Shown here: piece after piece, positions 12,701 through 27,700 of the stretch | Position numbering within the stretch: the stretch's first letter is position 1 | Layout: the number at the start of each line of letters is the position of its first letter | NCBI RefSeq assembly: GCF_029784165.1 | Contig: NC_073695.1 | Span: 195,260,857 to 195,324,856 of the forward strand | DNA from: Wyeomyia smithii | Taxonomy: Eukaryota > Arthropoda > Insecta > Diptera > Culicidae | Length of the DNA stretch: 64,000 nt | Direction of reading: 5' to 3' | Program-made: the position numbers and the translations under genes | The notes under the pieces: model-generated | Told to the model about the DNA's origin: nothing | What the model saw: the letters and a program-made list of their open reading frames with translations, nothing else | Database searches by the model: none

Positions 12701-15700
12701 GAATATAGACCATTTTTGATTTGAATGAAACTTGGCACACGTATTTGGCTTAGCAAACTGAGCATTGTGCACAGATCGCGAGATTTTTTTACACCCATGA
12801 GTTATATTCTAAAAGGGCGTATGCCTTTTGGCGTAGGTTTTATTCGAAGCATTGTTGCCCAGAAACCGTTGGTTGTATAGGAAAACTGTCTGAGAATGAG
12901 TTGTAGGGAATTTAAAATGCTTCATAAAAAAATTTACACTGTTCAAAAAAAAATTTTTATCAAAAAAAATTAGGAATGAACATTGAATTTCAATGAAAAA
13001 AAGAGTTGATTTTTTTCTTAATTTTTTTTCAAAGAAACTTGACGTTAATACGCAACTTTTAAAAAAAAGACCAGGATGGATAAATGAAAAATATTTTTTT
13101 TTATGGTAAATTATTTTTTATAATATGTAATTCTAATTTAAACATTTTTCAAAATATTTGTATTCTGATGAATTGTATATTTTTGAACAAGCATTCCAAT
13201 GAACGCATGGTTTTTGCTGGAGAACCACGGACAAATTAAGGAAAACGTGTATTTTCCTAAATAATTATAGTTTTTCGAGCTTAAATTAGAAATAACTCGA
13301 AAACCGATGCCTTTAGAATGTTAACTACCAAATGCTTTTTGACTCAAAATCACTCTCTGCATCTTTTAAAATCATTGGAATACAATATTTTGAAAAATTT
13401 TTGAAGTAGAATTTTTATAAAAAAAATAATCTACCATAAAAAAAATATATCCTGGATTTTTTTTCAAGTTGCGTATTAACACCAAATTTCTTAAAAAAAG
13501 ACTCAACTCTTTTTTTTTAAATTGAAATTTATGTTTATTTTTTTTTCTGGTCAAAAAAAATTTTTTTGTACAGTGTATATATGTTTTATGATGCATTTTT
13601 AATTCCCTACAACTCATTCTCAGACAGTTTTCCTATACAACCATCGGTTTCTGGGCTACAATGCTTCGAATAAAACCTATGCCAAAACGCATTCGCCCTT
13701 CTAGAATATAACTCATGGGTGTAAAAAAATCTCTCGATATGCGAACAATGCTCAGTTTGCTAAACCAAATACGTGTGCAAAGTTTCATTAAAATAAAAAA
13801 TGGTCGATTAAATTTTCGCGTATTTCCAGGTCATTTTGCGCGATTCCGCTCAATATTTTAAACTCTCGATGCGCTTTAGCCGTCGTTTTTTTTCATATAA
13901 TGAGAAATAAAAACTATTTGGGACGAAATCGGACAATTTCACATAACTTTTTTAGGCACACTCAAGTTTTCTTACGCGAATTTTTTACCTAAGGGGCCAT
14001 CCACATTCCACGTAGACAGATTTTAAACGATTTTGAGCCCCCCCCCCTTTACCACCTCCCCACCCCCGGGGACAACTGCTCATATAAATACTAAAAATTT
14101 TGCATGGACCGTGGACATGTAGTCCGCGTGGTATGTGAATGACCCCTAACGTGATTTGAAAACCAAAAACATCTAACTGTTTATTGAGTTAAGAACTTAG
14201 TTAAAAATAAAAAACTGGTATAATTCTAAAAGTTTTTAGAGCCAAAAAATATTTTCATGGTGGTTCGACACCCTCCCTCTTCTAGAAGGGAGGAGTCAAA
14301 TGAAACACAAATTTCGTACAACTCGAGAACCAATCAAACAAATCCAACCAAATTCAGCATGATATGGTTTTTGGGAGCAAGAAAAATGTTCATGGTGATC
14401 CGACACCTCTCTCTCTCTTCTTAAAGAGAGGGCTCCCATAAAAAGAAGCACATATTTCTTCACATCTCTGAGACCAATCAAGTGATTGGAGCCAAGTTTG
14501 GCATGTGAAGGTTTTTAAGAGCAAAAAAAAATATTTTCCTTATGGTTCGACACCCCCCCCCCACTTTTCAAAGGGAGGGCTCTTATACAAAACGAACATA
14601 GGTTCCTATGGTGATCTGGCACTTCTCCGTACTCTGGATGGGGGAGGGAGACATGCTTGTCATTCTCCTCAGTATGTGAAAGGAGAGGAGAAAAAATTCA
14701 CCGCGCACTTCCCTTCCAGTATGTGCCTGCGTGTAGCAAATGCTTTCACCACACTGCTTTTTTCTCCATTCCTATCTATCCCGCAGAAACGCAGAAGTAC
14801 ACAACAGTGTCCAAAAGCGAGTAGTCCGGAAGGTGAAAAAAAACCTACCGGGCAAAAATGTAGTCCTCGTGTAGCTACACTGCGAAAACGAATTCCACCA
14901 GAGTAAATTCGACCGGCACGAGCAACGCAGTCTATTTTTTTCTCTCAATCTCTTTTCCTCTTCTGCCATGCTCAAGAAAGCAACTGTGAAACGCACCACA
15001 GATAGCTCTGCAGTGAAATTGTTGTGCGTGATGTCCACACGTGTGAGAAAGTACACCATAGTTCATTGTCTCGCAAGAGAGAGATTTCAGATTTCACCGC
15101 AGTGCGTTCAGGTAGCTCAGCAGATAAAAATCGTTTGTCGCTCTCTTCTAGCATGAGCGTTGATTTGCTCTTTAGTGTGACGGCAGCTTTTTTCGCAGTG
15201 CAAGATGTTCTCCTGCACTCTAGAGGTTTCATGAGGAGAAAAGACAAGCATGGAGGGAGGTCTTCCATACAAATTTCAAAAATTGTTTCCAAGTTGATTT
15301 TTTTATTTTCACACTCTCAACTGAGTTGAAGACCAATTTATTTCGGCCTAACATATACTTAATTTCATTTTTTGTATTTTAATTTAACAGAAAGTTTTTA
15401 ATAATTGAAAAAAACTTATTCTTTACAATGTGGGATCTTTGTGTGAGTTTATGTCTGTGTGATGATTCGTATAAAACCGACTCGTGATTAAAGATGATCG
15501 AGGCTCACTAGTAGTGAGCATTAAACATCCAATAACTTGTATTGAGTGTCCATCTCAACCATGAGTGCCGACAGCAATATTGCTACTTGCTGAAGTTCAT
15601 TCCTTAACGGATGAGCCTCGGAATGAACAGACGAAGTGCTCTTTGGTATTAAACATAGAGTTTAAGGGCTTGTAAATATGAGAAACAATAATTAAATTTT

Positions 15701-18700
15701 TGAACAGCATGAAAATTATTGAAAACTAGTTTAAATTTGTAATAGAAGTTGTTCTCAAACAATCATAAACTTATTTAATATAATGATTATTTATCTATTA
15801 GGATTGAGTTTTTGAAACTTATTACTCATCCAACGATTTAGTTAAATTGATACACATCTTTATGTATCATAGAAATTTCAACATGATAATAACATATGAC
15901 TCTAATGCAACTTCAACCACAGAATTGAGGCCAGTTTTGCTGAGTTTTACCTGTTCTGCTGTGTTCGGAATTTAGGCCAAACAATCAACTTTGAAATGTT
16001 AATATTTTCTTCACGTTTTAAATGTTAATTTTTATGACACCCAATTTGGTCTATAACACATCTCATTTTGGTGCAATTTACACAAACACTTGCTTCTACT
16101 AACTCCGCCAAAGTAGTAATCCGCTTGCAATTATTAACCGTAACGATAATTTGTGCAAGTCGAAAGTTATTTTTATCTGCCCACAATACTAAACTCTGCT
16201 GGCGATGATCTTTAACTCCACTCTTACCGTTACATGCGAAAAACCAGGTGGTAAAAGTTGCCCAAAAGAGCACAGCGCTTATCACACACCACGTAGGTAT
16301 AGCCACTTGATATCCCCGATCCCCTTTCGATTGCAATCTAAACACACTGCTGCTGGGTCACAAAGTGCTGCGATGCGGTTCCTTTTTCCGACAAATTTCA
16401 CCAGATCGAGCTTGCGCGACTTTGTCAATGAATGAACCGGGTGAGAAGTGACTTTTCCGCGGATTTTCTTCTCTTCAACACAGCCGCCTAAATGTTCACC
16501 TTTATTATCTTCGGTTCCGAATTTATAAACATGAGTTTGCCGGATCGCCGTCACGCTCATTGCATCATTCGGGCTTCGTATTGTGCGAAATGATCTTCGG
16601 ATGAGCATCCAGCTGTTGCTGCTGTTGAGGAAAGGTCCGCCCAGGGGAGGCTCACCATCTGCGCTGGGGTCCGTAAGTGTGTACCGATAAGAAGAAACGA
16701 AATTGTAAAACAATTTGAGCAATGATTCCGGCCGGACTTTCTCAGTTGATTTCATTCGGCCGGTGGATGCAGAAGTGTGTATCGCTCGAAAATCTCGCGA
16801 ATCGAATTGTCGATGTCGATTAATCGCGCTTTGATCGTTTAGCTTCGAAGGGTTGTTGCGTTGAGTGTGCAGTACTAGAATGCAGTTCCGTATGTCGTGC
16901 GTCGTGTTTGTCGCGGTGGAGACGCCAGCTTTTCGCTGCTTCTGGAAGGGATCTTCCCGGTTCGAGGTACCAGTAGGAGATCGTGACGAAACATCGGCAG
17001 AGGCCCGGCAGCCCAATATCAGCGGTTTGCCCTGTCTCGAGTCAGGCACCGTCGCCGCTCCAGCTGACGAACTTGTAAGGATTGATTCCTGCGCACATTT
17101 TAGCACGAACCATAAATACCACTCTACTTTGACGTCCGCCGATTGCTCATGTGTCGAGTACTGGCGTGGCCAAATGCACGTGCGACACACGACCGTCACG
17201 TGCGTTTTTAAACTGTACAGGATCGACACTACGACCGAGGGTAACGCAAAGTATAACTGCGTGGCGAATGTGCTATATTCCTTTGCATACGTGCACATTC
17301 GCTTGTTGGCTAGCTTCGGTAAGAACAATGAGCTGCCAGCACCGTGCCCCAAACCGGGTGGACACTACGAAAGCCAGAAAAGACAACGATGGGACCAGGT
17401 ATTTGCCGACACGGACGGGTTTGCTTGGTCATGTGTGTTTTTGTTTTGCAGCAGCGAAACTGGGGCTCTTTTGGTGCTTTTTTGAACGTGACTGGTGTTA
17501 ATTCCTGCTTGGTTTGTCAGTGCGGTGGGAAATGCTTACAAGTTGGTTCAGTGTTTTGCTCTGTTGTTGGGTAATCGGGAAAGGATAAGAATAATTCTTC
17601 TGCACCGGCTTAAAACCGGGTGTCGTATGGTTTTCAGCTGAGCCTTGCGAGGTTTTGCTGCGGTGTCAAAATTTATAAGTGTTACCGTTGACCTTGCAAG
17701 AAGAAGGAGGTGCAGAGCTGATTTATTTTCAGTGCAACACATCATCTAATGAAAATATTTTGTTTTACGCAAATCAGGTAGATTGAAACTGGTCTTTGAA
17801 TCTGGGAATTTTGCAATTTTGGAGTCATAGAATCTTGGAATCTTTAAATCATCTTTGAATACTTGAATCTTTAAACCTTTGAGTCTTTGAATCTAAAGAT
17901 CTGTGAATATAAGAATTCTCAAATCTTAGAATCTTCGAGGTTTTGAATTTTTGAATTAAGAAAGTTGATAATAAATAAATAAATATAAATAAATAACTTA
18001 ACAAGGTAAAGATTTGAATTAATTTTAAATACTACCACTTCACTAATTAAACATGTAATATTTTAGCTAAGCAAAAAAATTCGACCTTTGTTTTTTCATC
18101 ACCTAAAGAGATTTAGGGAAACTAGATCTTTGACACATTTTCAACATTTCTTTGTTTTACACTAACACGATTAGTGGTCAATTTTGTGCTCAGCAATTTT
18201 CTATTCTTCCTATTTATCCCATTTCTGCAGGTGTGATACAAATGTGTTCCTGCATTTTGGGGTTACTGTTTCGTTTCGATTGGTTTCCATTTAGGGTGCC
18301 GTTGTGCCATTCCACTGAATCTCTTTTTTGTTTTCGTTATGCATCGTCCAGGATTTTTGGGAAAATTATGTTTTCAGGTTGCAATTTCCGAGATGATTTA
18401 TTAATTATGTCTCGAGCAACAATTTGTACCAGGCAGCTTGAAAATATGTTTGAGGAAAACACATATGTATTAGAGTGGAGCGTCGTTATATGGAAAAATT
18501 TAAGCTTGGTAGCACAAAGCCAGAATTAAGCAGTTTTTGTTCTATTTGGGGCCCCAAACCATCCTAAATTTATCGGAAATCGATTTATTTTGTCTCCGCT
18601 TGGCACATTGCATTTTAAATTCGCATGAAGATTTGTATGGGAAAACTAACTTTTTGTACTTTCCTATCTAAAAAGTGCAAAATAGTTTAAACCTTACGTT

Positions 18701-21700
18701 ACATGACTTCAAAAAGTGGGTTTTTGATGCTCAACAATTTTGCCGAATACACTAAAGAGCTAGGATGTCCCCAAAAAATGCTATAGCTGTTCATGTTTGA
18801 GTATGCCGAATTAAATGCTGAAAATCATTCTTTCTGCCAACACTGCCAGTGTACCGGCGTCAGCAGGATTTCCATCAGAAATAACATCTGCAACATGTTG
18901 TAGATCCTACCTACGCTTGAAATACTAACCAACATTTATTTGCTTGATCCAGGTGAGTGTAAAAATTCAATTTGACAGGTTTTGTGATGGAATCTGGAAT
19001 ATATCAAGACCAATATAGAGCCTTTTCATGCTGCATGATAAATATTAACCCTCTAGTGCCCAGTGCCACCTTTAGACGGTCTTCAGTTGAAGCTCTAAAA
19101 AGCTTCAATCAATGCTTTTAAAATGGTTATAAAAATTCATACTGATTTTTTCGAAGTCCGTCTGTAAATTAACTTGGGGACTATACGGTCAATATAACTT
19201 ACACACTGAGTTTTTTCCGTCGCTGGAACAATTTTTTACAAAGAACGTATGTATTTTAAAATGCACTTTGTCGACAGAAACGAAAATTCCCCTAGAGCTC
19301 AAACTGTAAAAATAAGAGAGATTCTAACTTTTCAACCAATTTTCTGAATTTAAGGTCCCCTAGCAAACTCGGAAGTGCGTCAAAAGGCCGCAGAATTATC
19401 GCTCGCCTAGTTCGTCGCTTGTTAAGCTAGGCTAGGGACACCAATATTTACAGGAAGGCTTAAAGAGCTAGAATGTTTCATATTTTTTCATGGTTAGTTC
19501 ACGAGAAAATTCGATTTTGTCGACCATTTGTCAAACTTTTGATATGACGTTGAATAAATGAAAAAATATAACTTGTTAACTTCCTGTGAATTTTGGTGCC
19601 CCCAGCCAGCTTGAAAGTGCATACAAGCTTCAGCGGCTTAATATATTTTTCCAGTTGGAGCTCTCTAGAGCAGAACCTGTGTGGACCAGAGTAATGATTT
19701 GCAGAAAATATGTACACTTGATTTTGTAAGAAAATTTCTGAAGATAATTTCTCTACAATTTTTTGCCATGAAAATTTAATAACAACAACAACATAAAAAC
19801 CCCAAACTAATCCACCTTGCGGTGAGACCCTGCCTTTTTTTTCGAACTTATTATTTGTTGAAATAGATTCACAGGAACACTTTAATTTTTAGCAAAAATT
19901 TACCTTAAAAATTTCTGCTGGACTTTGAATAACGAGTTTCTGGTAGCCAACAGCAAAACTATACCGAACATTTAAAACAAAAATTCCTACTGTACATAAC
20001 CGAATCTGAAATTATGAACAGGGAGTTTGGTTCTTTGTTGGGAGTATTTCAGGGACTGATAGAGGGCCACATTTGATTAAAGACACTCTGGTGTTAGGTT
20101 AACACATTTGACGAAAGACCCTCTTTCACACAAGTTTCTAGAATTCTCTTCCTCGAAGTGGCTGAACTTCAGAGCAAGTTTTTTTACACAAGTGGCTGAA
20201 CTTCAGAGCAAGTTTTTTTGACGTAGAACTACGTCTTTGTTTTCTATACTAGATTTCATTTTGTGAAACTGAAAATAAAACTGGCAAATGTTGCGTCAGA
20301 TATCAAACGATCAAGCGAACGACTTAAGGGGTTATATACCTTTTTGGTCGAGAAAAATGAGAGAAGTTTGAATTCATTTTTAAGTGCATAGCACCATATT
20401 TGTTGCATCAAAGTGGTATTTTTCTGAAAGTACAGTTTATCAACAACAAGAAAATACGTTTGATTTTGAGATATACTAATTATCACTGGAGTAATGGCCG
20501 TTTCCCCGAAACGCTATTTTTTTGCAGAGGCTTGCGGTGATCCTGATAGAGACTCAGCGGATCAACCGAAATCAGAAAACTCATATTATTTCATTAGTTT
20601 AAAAGTGTGCCGGGCCCTTGAACGATCGCTTCTTGAGTATTTTGTTTTCAGTGCAAACGGGAACGTTTTTCCCAAAAAATGCACGTTTTGATCGCAAAAA
20701 ATTGCATTAAAAATTTTTTGCGGCTAAATGTAACTGAATGTTTCAAAAAGCGATCGTTCAAGGACCGGCGAATTTTATAACGAGAATTTAAAAAAAAGAT
20801 GAAGGAAATCGATTCAGTAGTTTTCCCGCAATCAGGATCACGGCAAAGTCATTTTCCGGAAAAAAAACTATTCCGAGATAATCGCGTGTAAAGTTTCAAG
20901 TTTAGCTTATGCGGCCGGGGCGAGGCGCGTTGCAAATCGCTCTAACTTTCTTCCTATTGCTTAGATCTTTATGAAAATTTGTGGAAATGTTCTCAAGATG
21001 TTGTATTTGAAGATAATGTAATAAATTTTTTTTCGGTTTTTTGAAAACTAAAAAGGTTTATAACCCCTTAATGTATCTTGGTCATTTATATGTCAGTCGA
21101 TAGATAAAATGTGTAACAATTGTTTTAAATAATGTTTAACATTGTTGCCTAACTGTTTAATGGTTGAAAAAGGTGAAAAGTTCCAAGGTCAAGCTTTCTC
21201 ATACATTTCCCTCGCTATTGGCTTGCTTCCCGAGCACGAATAACAATAAGATGGACGGAATAAATTCCACTGCCTACATATTTTGACTCAACAAAGTTTT
21301 TCGTTCCGTTTGTCTTTCTCGAAACTGTGTGGCCACGCCCTAATGGCAAAAATCTACGCTGAACTCGATAAAAAGACTACGTGTAGAAAATTCAGCTTCA
21401 GTCTAGTTTGGCACACAATAGCGAGTGGAATATAGCTGTTAGAGGTACGCGACATTGAGAAACGAAAGCTGAATACGAGTCAACATCCAGGCTCTGCGGA
21501 GCATGTTACCTTTGAGCAATTCTCGCTGAAACCGTCCCACTAGTGACATGAGGTCTTTCGAAAAGGATATTTTTATGTCTAAATGATTGAAAGTAGCGAA
21601 AAAATGAGAAAACCACTTTGGTTAGATCATATTGATGGACCCCTCGGGCACAAATCGGTTAAACGGTTTTTACAAAAATTGATTTTTGAGCAATTCTTGA

Positions 21701-24700
21701 CCATTTTATTGATTTATTTCTCTTGAATTTGTCATTGAACCCTTGCAACCAACACATCGTTTTCAAGAGAAAAGATAGAGCTTTCATTTGAAGTAGAAAA
21801 AAATTGGCCGCCATCTTGGATCTCGTCGCCATCTTGGATTTCATCAGATAAACGTATTTTTGAGCAAGTTCGCAACCACCGATTTTGAATTTGAAATCAC
21901 CATTGGAAAGCTGAGAAAAAACTGTTTGAAGCTCGATTTTGAAAAGTGACCAGAATGACAAGATAACCTTATTGCTCACCTAATATTTTGAATGTATCTT
22001 AAAGCATTTTTTCTCAGCTTTCCAATGGTGATTTCAAATTCAAAATCGGCGGTTGCGAACTTGCTCAAAAACACGTTTTTCTGATGAAATCCAAGATGGC
22101 GGCCAATTTTTTTCTACTTCAAATGAAAGCTCTATCTTTCCTCTTGAAAGCGATGTGTTGGTTGCAGGGGGTTCAATGACAAATTCAAGAGAAATAAATC
22201 AATAAAAAGGTCAAGAATTGCTCAAAAATCAATTTTTGTAAAATCGTTTAACCGATTTGTGCCCGAGGGGTCCATCAATATGAACTAATCAAAGTGGTTT
22301 TCTCATTTTTTCGCTACTTTCAATCATTTAGACATAAAAATATCCGTTTTGAAAGATCTCATGTCACCAGTGGGACGGCTTCAGCGAGAATTGCACCTTT
22401 ATTTTGCATACGGCAGCAACAGTTACCATCGTACGCTGCAGGATATTTTGCTGGCACAGCTACTGGAGGGCAGAGCGAAGAGCAAATTTTATGCGCGGCC
22501 AAAAAAAATTATTCAATGCTACCGGTGGTGGTGCGATCATCAGCGTTCTGTAGCACGAATTTCTAACTGAAGATTATGGAATTGGTTCTTTTCAGAACTA
22601 TAGATGCTTGAAGATAAGAGTTATGAGAAATTTCGCAACTACTACTAGTGTAAAATTTCCATGTATTCATGCATCGTTAGTTTTACAATAACGACCATCA
22701 AATATAAACGTTAGTGTTGCTTATGAACAGTTTATCGCAGCATATAATATTTATACATTTAGTCCAACGTCACCATTTCATACGACCCCTAGGGCTGTAT
22801 ACCTTGTAGTATTCATAACTGCGTTCAAAATGTCTAACATATTTTGTTTCTTTATCAATTTTGCTTAATAAGTTTTTGTGTCATTAGCAACCAGAAATTC
22901 ATGAACATTTACAAGCAGCGCTCGCCAGAAATCTAAATTAAAACTCGCAGATAACGTCTTTAACAGAGCTGCGAATAACTGAATACTATTAGTTTTATGA
23001 GGCGCGAAACAAAGTTCTCGCTATTTGTCAACAGATGACGCCAGCAGTAAATGCTGGTTAATTTTGACATATCTAGAATCTGAACCAAGCTGAAACATAT
23101 GATAAACAAACCCTTTTGACACGTTAGTGATTCTATTATGGTGGCATATACTTTAAGTTGTGCAAAAATAGCTAATTTTGTGCCCAATAATCGTCGTTTG
23201 CGGGAGCTTTGGTCATTTCATCCAAAAATGTGGCTGAAGCGCATCGGGAGTTGGTAAAAGGTTACGGAAATGTCGTTCTAATTGAAACAACGCACCGTGA
23301 TTGGTTCCATCGTCTTAAGAGTCAAATAACCATCATTCTTTTAATGATTCGGTCATCATCGAAACTTACATTTGTTAAGGTAAAAAATAGTTCGGAGCTT
23401 TTAAATAAGTTTTCGAGTTTCGGAGCACAATATTTCTTGACCTACAACGAATCAGAGCACTAACAAAACCTTAATTTACGTAAGTTCATCTGCTTTATTG
23501 CTCCACATCCCCCCTTTTTCATGACGGTAAAATCGAATCAACTTATTTTTTTTTAAAACTATTATAGTTACAGCACTATAAACATGGAATCATAAACTAG
23601 CTATAGACACACGACTAACACAACTACCTATTTTGTTATTTGACAGTTTCCACTGCTCATAATCGCATACTTGTAACATTTGCAAAATTGGTTGTTTGAG
23701 CAAATCACACTTTTATATTTTGATCTTAAATGCTTGTTTCCAATATATTCTTGCAAATAGACACTTTAACTAAACTTTGTATCATGAAGAAAGCACTACT
23801 TTACACTCTGTATACATTAAAAATTACTTTTGAAGTCAAATTGGATGAAATTTTTGCAATGTTACATTTATGCCGTCACTTTCAAGCTACTTTTGGAATA
23901 TATCACAGGGAAAATTAAGTTTTTCAAGTATTCAACAAGCATGAGCTTATTATCAGAAACGGATCACCGATGGTTGGTTACCGGACCAGAACAACTCCCG
24001 AGTTTCAAAGCATGCAGATGTGGATTTGGATGGAAGCTTTTCTGACAAAAAAGTTGGAAAAGTTTGAGTAGTGTGACAATTATGCGGTTATTTACGCTAT
24101 GTGACACAATAACTTGGCATTTTTTACGACTTTTTTCACACAAACATAAGCATATTTTTTCAGATGTAAAAAGTATATACTATTCTAAGCATTTCCCAAT
24201 AAAAAGCACGAAATCCAAAAAATGTCGAATGTTACAATTATGCGATTACAGGCAGTACAGAACAATAATATTGGGATTAAAACTTTTATAGAGACCATGT
24301 AGAAAAATTCCACCACAAAATGATGTGCTCATATTTTGACTCTTCTAGTATTTTTCTCAATAAATACATAGGAAAAATAATTTTTTTCCTGATAACATAG
24401 TATATCTTACTCTAGAACTATTAGTAACACTGGAGCAGAATGACTACTGACTTCAACTCATTGTAATCATACGTTGTTGTTTTGTATTGTTTGGCAGTTT
24501 TTATGGTAAGCATGTGTAGTAATGATAAATCAGTACTTCGATGTAAATAGATAATTTTAATTCTGCTTTCCTCGAAAGGAAGCATATTGTTTATACTTGA
24601 AATAAAATTCAAAATAATGTTCATCACTTAAGCAGATGATCAAACAATATTGTATAAGAAAGAGCCCAACTTTGTTCAAGTCACTGGCATTCTCTCGAAA

Positions 24701-27700
24701 TGTTTTATTTACGATTGTGTCTACGTCATATAAAGTTGGTCCCTCAGTGGAAATTATATTGGTCTTGGAAGGTACAGATATTTCTAGTAGAAGCCGAGTT
24801 TTTAACCAATTATAACACTAAATTGTTTGATTCATTTGTGCAATTGTATTGTTTTTTTAGTGCACGTGATTTTGAAGATATAAAAATTAGTAAAAGAAAG
24901 TTTTGTAAAAAAATTAGTAAAAAAAAGTAAAATATTTTGTAAAATTAAAGAAAGAAAAAACAAGTTGACCATATAATAATAACAACAATTAGCTTAACTA
25001 TTACTATCATGATCGGTACTGACAACACCAATATTACAGTAATCAACCAACACTTAAACCTCAATGATGGTAATTTTGATACTGTCGGCTGTCCGCGTAA
25101 AGACAAACAAAAAACCTTCGAAGACGCTGAATTGGAGGAATCGCTCGAAAAATACCAAGCCAAACGCAAGAACAGCTTGCTTCGGTATTAGAAACTATCT
25201 GCCAAGCCATTTCTAGGCGATTGCATGCTTTGGAAATGATTCAAAAACAAGGAATTTAGTTCCTTATAATTTAAAGTCAAGAAATGTTAAGCGTCGTATT
25301 TTCGCCTGTGAACAACTGCTCTAGTGGTAAAAAAAAGATTTTTTTCCACCGTTTCGTGATGCGTCATGAAAAATGGAATCATTACAACCCAAAAAAGTCA
25401 TAGGGGCTGCCCTAATGTCATGCTTCTACGCCAACGGGTCGCTATAAAAGATATGCTGTGTGTTTCAGAGGGGCTTAGGTGGATTTTATTTATTATGAAC
25501 TGTTGAAGCCTAACAAAATCATCACTCAGAAATGGTATAGACTTGATGCGATTAAGACAAGTACTGCGCGAAAAACGGCCAAAATATACAGAATGACCTG
25601 AAAAAGTGATTCTATTACATGACAATGCTCGGTCTCATACTATTTGAGTCGTTTAAACTGACGCAAAAATACTCAAATGGAAAGTCCTACCAAAAAAGTG
25701 GGACTAGCGATAGGCAATATCTTGAATGATTTATAGGTAACTATATATTCAAAACATAGCTAAATATTTACTGAAAGATAGTGAAAACTTAGTTTCACAC
25801 CTTATTGAAATAAAAAAAAACTGGAACGAAAAAATCAGCGATTTTCTTATCATTTTTTTGGCAATCAAACTTGATCGACCTTTATTTTTATTATAAGAAT
25901 GGAAGATTTTCTTTTAATTTTTGGGAATATTTACATCAAGAATGATTTAACATTCATTTGAACATTTTAAAATTGAAACATTACTTCTTTTGTAGAAGAA
26001 TATGTTTGAACAAGTTTCTTTCTAGGTCTGATTGCTCTTATATTTGGACATTGGTCGACAAAAGCAAAAAACAAAAACAAAAGCAAAAAAACAAAACACT
26101 CAAAATTGGGGGAAATATTCATCTAGCTTCGAGAAAATTCCAATTTTGGTACCGATTGGAATACCTTCGCTCTGTGGGACCTCTGTGGAAAGTGGGGCTT
26201 TGCTGCAAAATTTTTCGTTCTGAATCTCTTTTTCCCTTTTCTCACAATTCATAGATGTAAGATGTGACAGAAATACTGAGAGATTATTTTTTAAGAAAAT
26301 AAGGCAAGGAATCCAGAAAAAATATAATTTATAATAGAATGTGTTGTCATATAGATCATTCTTGTATTTTAAAACTTAATTTGCATATTTTTGGCAAGGC
26401 AGCCATTTTCGTTTTAAATTTGAAAATTTCATCAAAACAAATATTTCATCGAAACAAATGTCAATCCGAGGTAATATTAGTCAATCTCAAGATATACCGT
26501 TTTTACGAATAAGTATTTTCGGACATCTTATGGCTATGAATTCTAAGAAAATGGAAAAAGAGGTTATGAACAAAAAAACCTAAATTAATCCACCTAGCGG
26601 TCAGACTCAGCCTTTCTCATTCAAACTTATTATTTGTAAAAATAGATTTCAATGAATGCTTAAATCCAATGAAGGTATATTCACTCTTTGGGTTTTAAAA
26701 TATTGATGTTGTAATTAAAGTTTAAAATATGAAATTTGACGTAATGTTAGTGCAGAAATCGCGAAATAAAAGAAATGACTCTTAATTTCGAAAATCACGA
26801 GCGATACCGGGAACGTTCAGATAGTATGATATCACATTTAAAACATGTTGAGGCCATAGATATTTATCAAAGCAGGTATAGTGTTGAATAGTCTTTGAAT
26901 TTCTTTTCTTTTCAAAACTTTTGAACAGCATATCAAATTGTTATGAAGTTTGTTATTTGTAAGTTTGAGAGATGACTCGTTTGTATGACACTAGTTATGT
27001 TCAAATAAGTCGTGTAATACTTGAGATAATAGACTTTCGTTGTTTTACAAATTAAAACATAACGGTTGCTTAAGTTTGATTACAATCAAATGAAAAGGGA
27101 ACGTATGGGGGAGCCAAACTTTGAAACCACGTGTTCAACCATAATTCATCAGTGAACCTTTAACTAGCCCGTTCAACTGATATCAATATTGTTCAAATCG
27201 GTTGTATAGTTTCTAAGATAATGAAGTTTCGTGATTTTCACATTTCGATACATTACAGACGAAGTTACAGCCCGGTTACAGTAAAATTCAATAGGGTGTT
27301 ATGGAGCAGCTAGACCTTTCATTTGATACTAATTTTGTGGAAATCGGTTCAACCATCTCTGAGAAAAGTGAGTGAGTCCAAGTAATCTTCGGAATATGTT
27401 TCTTTTCATAGCTGGATTTCACATTTTTAAACATAACAGGCAAAGTAATAATCCGTTTGCAAATGAAAATCAATAGGGTCTTATGAGGTAACAAGACCTT
27501 CCATATGACACTGATTTTATGAAAATCGGTCCAGCCATCTCAGAGAAACATGAGTGAGCTTAAATAGTCTCCAGAACACGTTTCTTTCCATAACTTTTGA
27601 ACCACATGTTCAATCTTCATGAAATTCTAAATTTAAGGGTGTTTCAGATAGCCCGTTCATTTGAAATCAATTTTGTTCAAATCGGTTGTGCAGTTTTTGA

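Noticed and set aside
14038..14062. C-rich runs as a G-quadruplex regulatory site
   Set aside because: They fall inside a MITE centre and are simple homopolymer expansions; no four-tract pattern tied to a gene.
16865..17485. 206-codon ORF on the + strand
   Set aside because: Overlaps the longer antisense ORF; no domain, no splice or promoter context. Kept only as part of the finding on the GC-richer island.
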